From: Tolypothrix sp. NIES-4075
GTDB lineage: Bacteria > Cyanobacteriota > Cyanobacteriia > Cyanobacteriales > Nostocaceae
NCBI RefSeq assembly: GCF_002218085.1
Contig: NZ_BDUC01000003.1
Span: forward strand, 841,666-905,665
Reading direction: 5' to 3'
Length of the DNA: 64,000 bases
The notes beneath the pieces are model-generated. The model worked only from the letters and a program-made list of their open reading frames with translations. It was not told the origin of the DNA and ran no database searches. Shown piece after piece: positions 60,464-64,000 of this stretch; the stretch's first letter is position 1, and each line of letters starts with the position of its first letter. A program made the translations under genes and the position numbers.

Positions 60464-63400
60464 GTGCATAACCAAGAAAACCAAAATTCTCTCAAAGGTA
60501 TTGCTGTCATCGGCATGGCTGGTTCTTTTCCAGGAGCTAACAATGTTGAGCGATTTTGGCAGAATTTGTGTAATGGTGTGGAATCAATTTCATTTTTCAC
60601 AGATGAAGAATTAACAGCTTCAGGTGTAGAACAAACTTTGCTGCAAAATCCTAAATATGTCAAAGCTGGGTTTGTCCTAGAAGACATTGAGATGTTCGAT
60701 GCCACATTTTTTGGCTTCACACCTAAAGAAGCTGAAATTATGGACCCGCAACACCGTTTTTTTCTTGAGTGTGCTTGGTCAGCGCTGGAAAATGCTGGTT
60801 ATAATGCAGAAACTTATAAAGGATGGATTGGTGTTTATGCAGGTACTACCTTAAGTGATTATTTACTGAAAAACATTATTTCTAACCCCAATCTTTACCA
60901 ATCTGTAGGCTATTTCCCAATTATTTCTAGTAATTATCAAGACTTTTTAGCTACAAAAGTTTCTTATAAATTAAATCTCACTGGACCGAGTATTAATGTT
61001 AGTACAGCTTGCTCTACCTCATTAGTAGCAGTTCACTCAGCCTGCCAAGGATTACTGAACTACGAATGTGATATGTCACTAGCGGGAGGTGTGGCAATAC
61101 AAGTTCCCCAAAAACAAGGTTATTTGTATCAAGAAGGGGGGATAGTTTCTCCTGATGGTCATTGTCGTGCTTTTGATAGCAAAGCACAAGGTAGCCCGTT
61201 TGGAAATGGCGTAGGTATAGTTGTTCTCAAGAGATTAGAAGATGCTGTTGCGGATGGTGACTGTATCTATGCAGTGATTAAAGGTTCGGCGATTAATAAT
61301 GACGGCTCATTGAAAGTGAGCTATACAGCACCTAGTATACAGGGTCAGGCAAAAGTTATTGCCGAAGCTCAAGCGATCGCCCAATTTAAACCCGAAACCA
61401 TCACTTACATCGAAACTCATGGAACTGCTACAGCTTTGGGTGATACAATTGAAATTAACGCCTTAAAAAAAGCATTTTCAGAAACCAAAAAAACAAACTT
61501 CTGCGCTATCGGCTCAGTAAAAACCAATGTCAGCCATTTAAATGCCGCAGCAGGTGTGACTGGCTTAATCAAGACCGTCCTAGCACTGAAAAACCAGAAA
61601 ATCCCGCCCAGCCTGCACTTTCAACAACACAATCCTGAGATAGCCTTTACCGACAGTCCCTTCTACGTCAATACCACCCTCCGTGAATGGCAGACAAAGG
61701 GTATTCCTCGCCGCGCTGGAGTCAGTTCCTTTGGTATTGGGGGTACTAATGCCCATGTTGTCTTAGAAGAAGCTCCGCAACTGCAACCCTCTGGAAAATC
61801 GCGTCCTTGGCAAGTGCTGATGTTATCTGCCAAAACGAGTACGGCATTGGAACAAGCAACAATTAATTTAGCGGCATATTTCCAGCAGCATCCCGATGCT
61901 AATTTGGCTGATGTTGCCTATACATTGCAAGTTGGTCGGCGGACTTTTGAGCATCGGCGTAGTGTGGTTTGTCGAGACATTGCAGATGCAATAGTTGCAT
62001 TGCAAGATCCTAAACGAGTTCTCACCAGCAATCAACAGATGAGTGAGCAACCTGTAGCTTTTATGTTTACAGGTTTGGGAACTCAATATGTGAATATGGC
62101 TGCTGAACTGTACCAAGTTGAGTTGGTATTTCGCGAACAAGTCGATCGCTGTTGTGAATTACTCAAACCTCTTTTAGGTTTGGATCTCAGAGATATCCTC
62201 TATCAAGCCCCAGAAAATGGTCAACAACCCAACAATACCCTCAATCTCCGGCAAATGTTGGGACGAGAGCAACAATCCGCTGATGCAGCTACGCAAAAAC
62301 TGAATCAAACCAGTCTCACTCAACCAGCTATTTTTGTCATCGAGTATGCTCTTGCTCAGATGTGGATGTCCTGGGGAATTCATCCCATCGCTATGATTGG
62401 CTACAGCATCGGGGAATATGTAGCAGCAACGATTGCAGAGGTCTTGTCTTTAGAAGACGCTCTAACTCTGGTGGGGAGTAGAGCGCAAATGATTCAACAA
62501 CTACCAAGTGGAGCGATGTTGGCTGTACCTCTTTCAGCCGCAGAGGTACGTCCCTTCCTCAACGAAAACCTTTCCTTATCAGCCATCAACGGAGCAAAAC
62601 TTTGTGCGATCGCTGGGGATACAAACGCTGTGGATGAATTGGCTTCCCACTTAGGCAAAGCGGGTTTGGCATGTCGGCGATTGCAGACTTCTCATGCTTT
62701 TCATTCTTACATGATGGAGCCAATTGCCGAAACATTTACCGCACTGACAAAAACTATCAAACTGCAACCGCCGAAAATTCCCTATGTGTCCAACGTTACG
62801 GGGACTTGGATTACAGCCGCTCAAGCCACCGATCCGAGCTACTGGACAAAGCATTTGTGTCAAACTGTAAACTTTGCCGATGGGGTCGAGCAGTTGTGGA
62901 AAAAACACAACCCAATTTTATTGGAAGTCGGAGCGGGACAGACGTTGAGCAGTTTAGCACAATTGTGTTTAGGCGATCGCCTCACAGATAAAGTCATTTT
63001 GCCCTCCCTCCGCGATGCTTATAATCAACAGTCAGATTTAGCATTTTTGCTCAACACCATCGGTCAGCTATGGCTCTGCGGAGTCCAGATAGATTGGCTA
63101 GCATTTTATACCCATGAGCGTCGTTATCGCCTTCCCCTACCGACATATCCTTTTGAGCGTCAGCGTTATTGGATTGAACCACAAAAAAATACCCAAAATA
63201 TCAACCTCAATTCCGAAGTATCAGCACAAAAATTAGACATTGCTGACTGGTTCTACATTCCTGCTTGGAAACAAGCCGATTTACCTAACTCATTTAAATC
63301 TAATAAATTAAGCCTTCAGAAACAATGCTGGTTAATATTTGTTGATTCTTGCGGTGTCGGCTTTCAAATTGTAGAACAATTAGAACACGAACATCAAGAT

Positions 63401-64000
63401 GTTATCGTTGTCCAAATTGGAGAAAAGTTTAACAAGATAAACGAGCAAAAATACACGATTAACCCACAAAATCAAGATGATTATAATGCCTTAATTCAAG
63501 ATATCTGTGCTTTCAATAAAATTCCCGCAGTTATCGCTCATTTATGGAATATCACACCGCAGCAAAATATATCTTCCCGACTTGAATACTTTGACCAAAC
63601 TCAAGAACTTGGTTTCTACAGTCTACTGTTTTTGGCACAAGCTCTAGGAGAACAAAATCTAAGCAATTCTTTGAGTATCTGTGTGATATCGAATAACACA
63701 CAAGCATTACTTGGCGAAGAAGAATTATGTCCAGAAAAAGCAACAATTTTCGGACCATGTAAAGTTATTTCCCAGGAATATACAAATATTACCTGTCGTA
63801 GTGTTGATATTACTTTGCCAGAAGTGGATACTAAGCAATGGCGGCAAATGATAAATCAACTGCTACTAGAAATAACTACAGAAACATCTGAGCCAACTAT
63901 CGCTTATCGCGGAAATCATCGCTGGATACAGTACTTTGAAAAATTGCCTATCAACGAGCAAAAATTTACAACTCATTTGCGTGAAACAGGAGTCTATCTC
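60464..64000 (+). CDS. Type I PKS: KS-AT-(KR), 3' end outside the window
   Basis: Open from GTG 60464 to the last base (1179 codons). AAAGGAG lies ahead of the GTG and the first residues VHNQENQNSLKGIAVIGMAG fit a KS start. KS: C183 in VSTACSTS, ETHGTAT, NVSHLNAAAG. AT: VAFMFTGLGTQYVNMA, then GYSIGEY with S648 (tyrosine in the place of the usual histidine) and HAFH at 744-747. After YPFERQRYWIEP comes a KR structural half (DWFYIPAWK ... RCVSVDIT-like) that mirrors the first PKS. The window ends at GVYL, where the NADPH loop of the KR would begin. It is the next extension module; whether it uses malonyl-CoA or the oxygenated ACP unit cannot be decided from motifs. Confidence 0.9.
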   Translation, partial: MHNQENQNSLKGIAVIGMAGSFPGANNVERFWQNLCNGVESISFFTDEELTASGVEQTLLQNPKYVKAGFVLEDIEMFDATFFGFTPKEAEIMDPQHRFFLECAWSALENAGYNAETYKGWIGVYAGTTLSDYLLKNIISNPNLYQSVGYFPIISSNYQDFLATKVSYKLNLTGPSINVSTACSTSLVAVHSACQGLLNYECDMSLAGGVAIQVPQKQGYLYQEGGIVSPDGHCRAFDSKAQGSPFGNGVGIVVLKRLEDAVADGDCIYAVIKGSAINNDGSLKVSYTAPSIQGQAKVIAEAQAIAQFKPETITYIETHGTATALGDTIEINALKKAFSETKKTNFCAIGSVKTNVSHLNAAAGVTGLIKTVLALKNQKIPPSLHFQQHNPEIAFTDSPFYVNTTLREWQTKGIPRRAGVSSFGIGGTNAHVVLEEAPQLQPSGKSRPWQVLMLSAKTSTALEQATINLAAYFQQHPDANLADVAYTLQVGRRTFEHRRSVVCRDIADAIVALQDPKRVLTSNQQMSEQPVAFMFTGLGTQYVNMAAELYQVELVFREQVDRCCELLKPLLGLDLRDILYQAPENGQQPNNTLNLRQMLGREQQSADAATQKLNQTSLTQPAIFVIEYALAQMWMSWGIHPIAMIGYSIGEYVAATIAEVLSLEDALTLVGSRAQMIQQLPSGAMLAVPLSAAEVRPFLNENLSLSAINGAKLCAIAGDTNAVDELASHLGKAGLACRRLQTSHAFHSYMMEPIAETFTALTKTIKLQPPKIPYVSNVTGTWITAAQATDPSYWTKHLCQTVNFADGVEQLWKKHNPILLEVGAGQTLSSLAQLCLGDRLTDKVILPSLRDAYNQQSDLAFLLNTIGQLWLCGVQIDWLAFYTHERRYRLPLPTYPFERQRYWIEPQKNTQNINLNSEVSAQKLDIADWFYIPAWKQADLPNSFKSNKLSLQKQCWLIFVDSCGVGFQIVEQLEHEHQDVIVVQIGEKFNKINEQKYTINPQNQDDYNALIQDICAFNKIPAVIAHLWNITPQQNISSRLEYFDQTQELGFYSLLFLAQALGEQNLSNSLSICVISNNTQALLGEEELCPEKATIFGPCKVISQEYTNITCRSVDITLPEVDTKQWRQMINQLLLEITTETSEPTIAYRGNHRWIQYFEKLPINEQKFTTHLRETGVYL

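Noticed and set aside
62671..62991. Alternative plus-strand frame of 106 codons inside the second PKS
   Set aside because: Lies wholly inside the AT domain coding frame, whose motifs (HAFH and following) are unmistakable.

Overview
The window comes from a filamentous, heterocyst-type (nostocalean) cyanobacterium. The evidence is the high density of HIP1-type GCGATCGC octamers, heptanucleotide tandem repeats (TAATTGG, CAACTAA and similar), palindromic repeats such as TGTAGAGACGCGA/TCGCGTCTCTACA, an Hps-type hormogonium polysaccharide gene set, a phycobilin-type heme oxygenase and an AMIN-containing TonB receptor. I saw no rRNA, tRNA or CRISPR array.

Layout. 0-4.5 kb: end of an SdrD-B repeat surface protein, a 63-bp tandem repeat, an AraC regulator, an aldo/keto reductase and a secreted protein. 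4.6-24.3 kb: a mosaic accessory stretch with a Ser/Thr kinase, an orphan C5 DNA methyltransferase, three dynamin-like GTPases (one fused to a J domain), a BrnT toxin with an RHH antitoxin, a HicBA pair whose toxin has an apparent internal deletion, two near-identical Uma2 genes flanking two of the dynamins, and housekeeping genes (YgfZ, cysteine synthase, 2Fe-2S protein, HlyD-type adaptor, 1-Cys peroxiredoxin). 24.6-30.2 kb: an exopolysaccharide block on the minus strand (membrane protein, GT2, two GT4) matching the hpsL-N-O-P type. 30.4-36 kb: phosphoglucosamine mutase, heme oxygenase, a divergent TetR/NADP-oxidoreductase pair with visible operators, and a CobW-type metallochaperone GTPase.

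36-64 kb is the most interesting part: a hybrid PKS-NRPS locus that looks like a metallophore pathway. On the minus strand are an RhtX/FptX-like MFS permease and a TonB-dependent receptor. Divergently, on the plus strand, are an acyl carrier protein, an aryl-CoA/ACP ligase, a salicylate synthase, a KAS III-like acyltransferase fused to an ACP, a TubC-docked Cy-A-PCP NRPS with a cysteine-like code, a KS-AT-KR-DH PKS, an ER-ACP protein, a four-gene hydroxymalonyl/methoxymalonyl-ACP cassette (3-hydroxyacyl-CoA dehydrogenase, ACP, acyl-CoA dehydrogenase, FkbH-like), and a second KS-AT PKS that runs off the window. The simplest reading is: chorismate to salicylate, loading on a carrier, transfer to the NRPS, condensation and cyclisation with cysteine to a salicyl-thiazoline, then polyketide extension, possibly with an oxygenated extender. 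The uptake genes fit a pyochelin/yersiniabactin-like role. No thioesterase or O-methyltransferase is inside the window.

A second theme is that small palindromic or mobile repeats have grown into genes. They supply the C-termini of the methyltransferase and one glycosyltransferase, a linker in the dynamin-J protein and part of the kinase tail.
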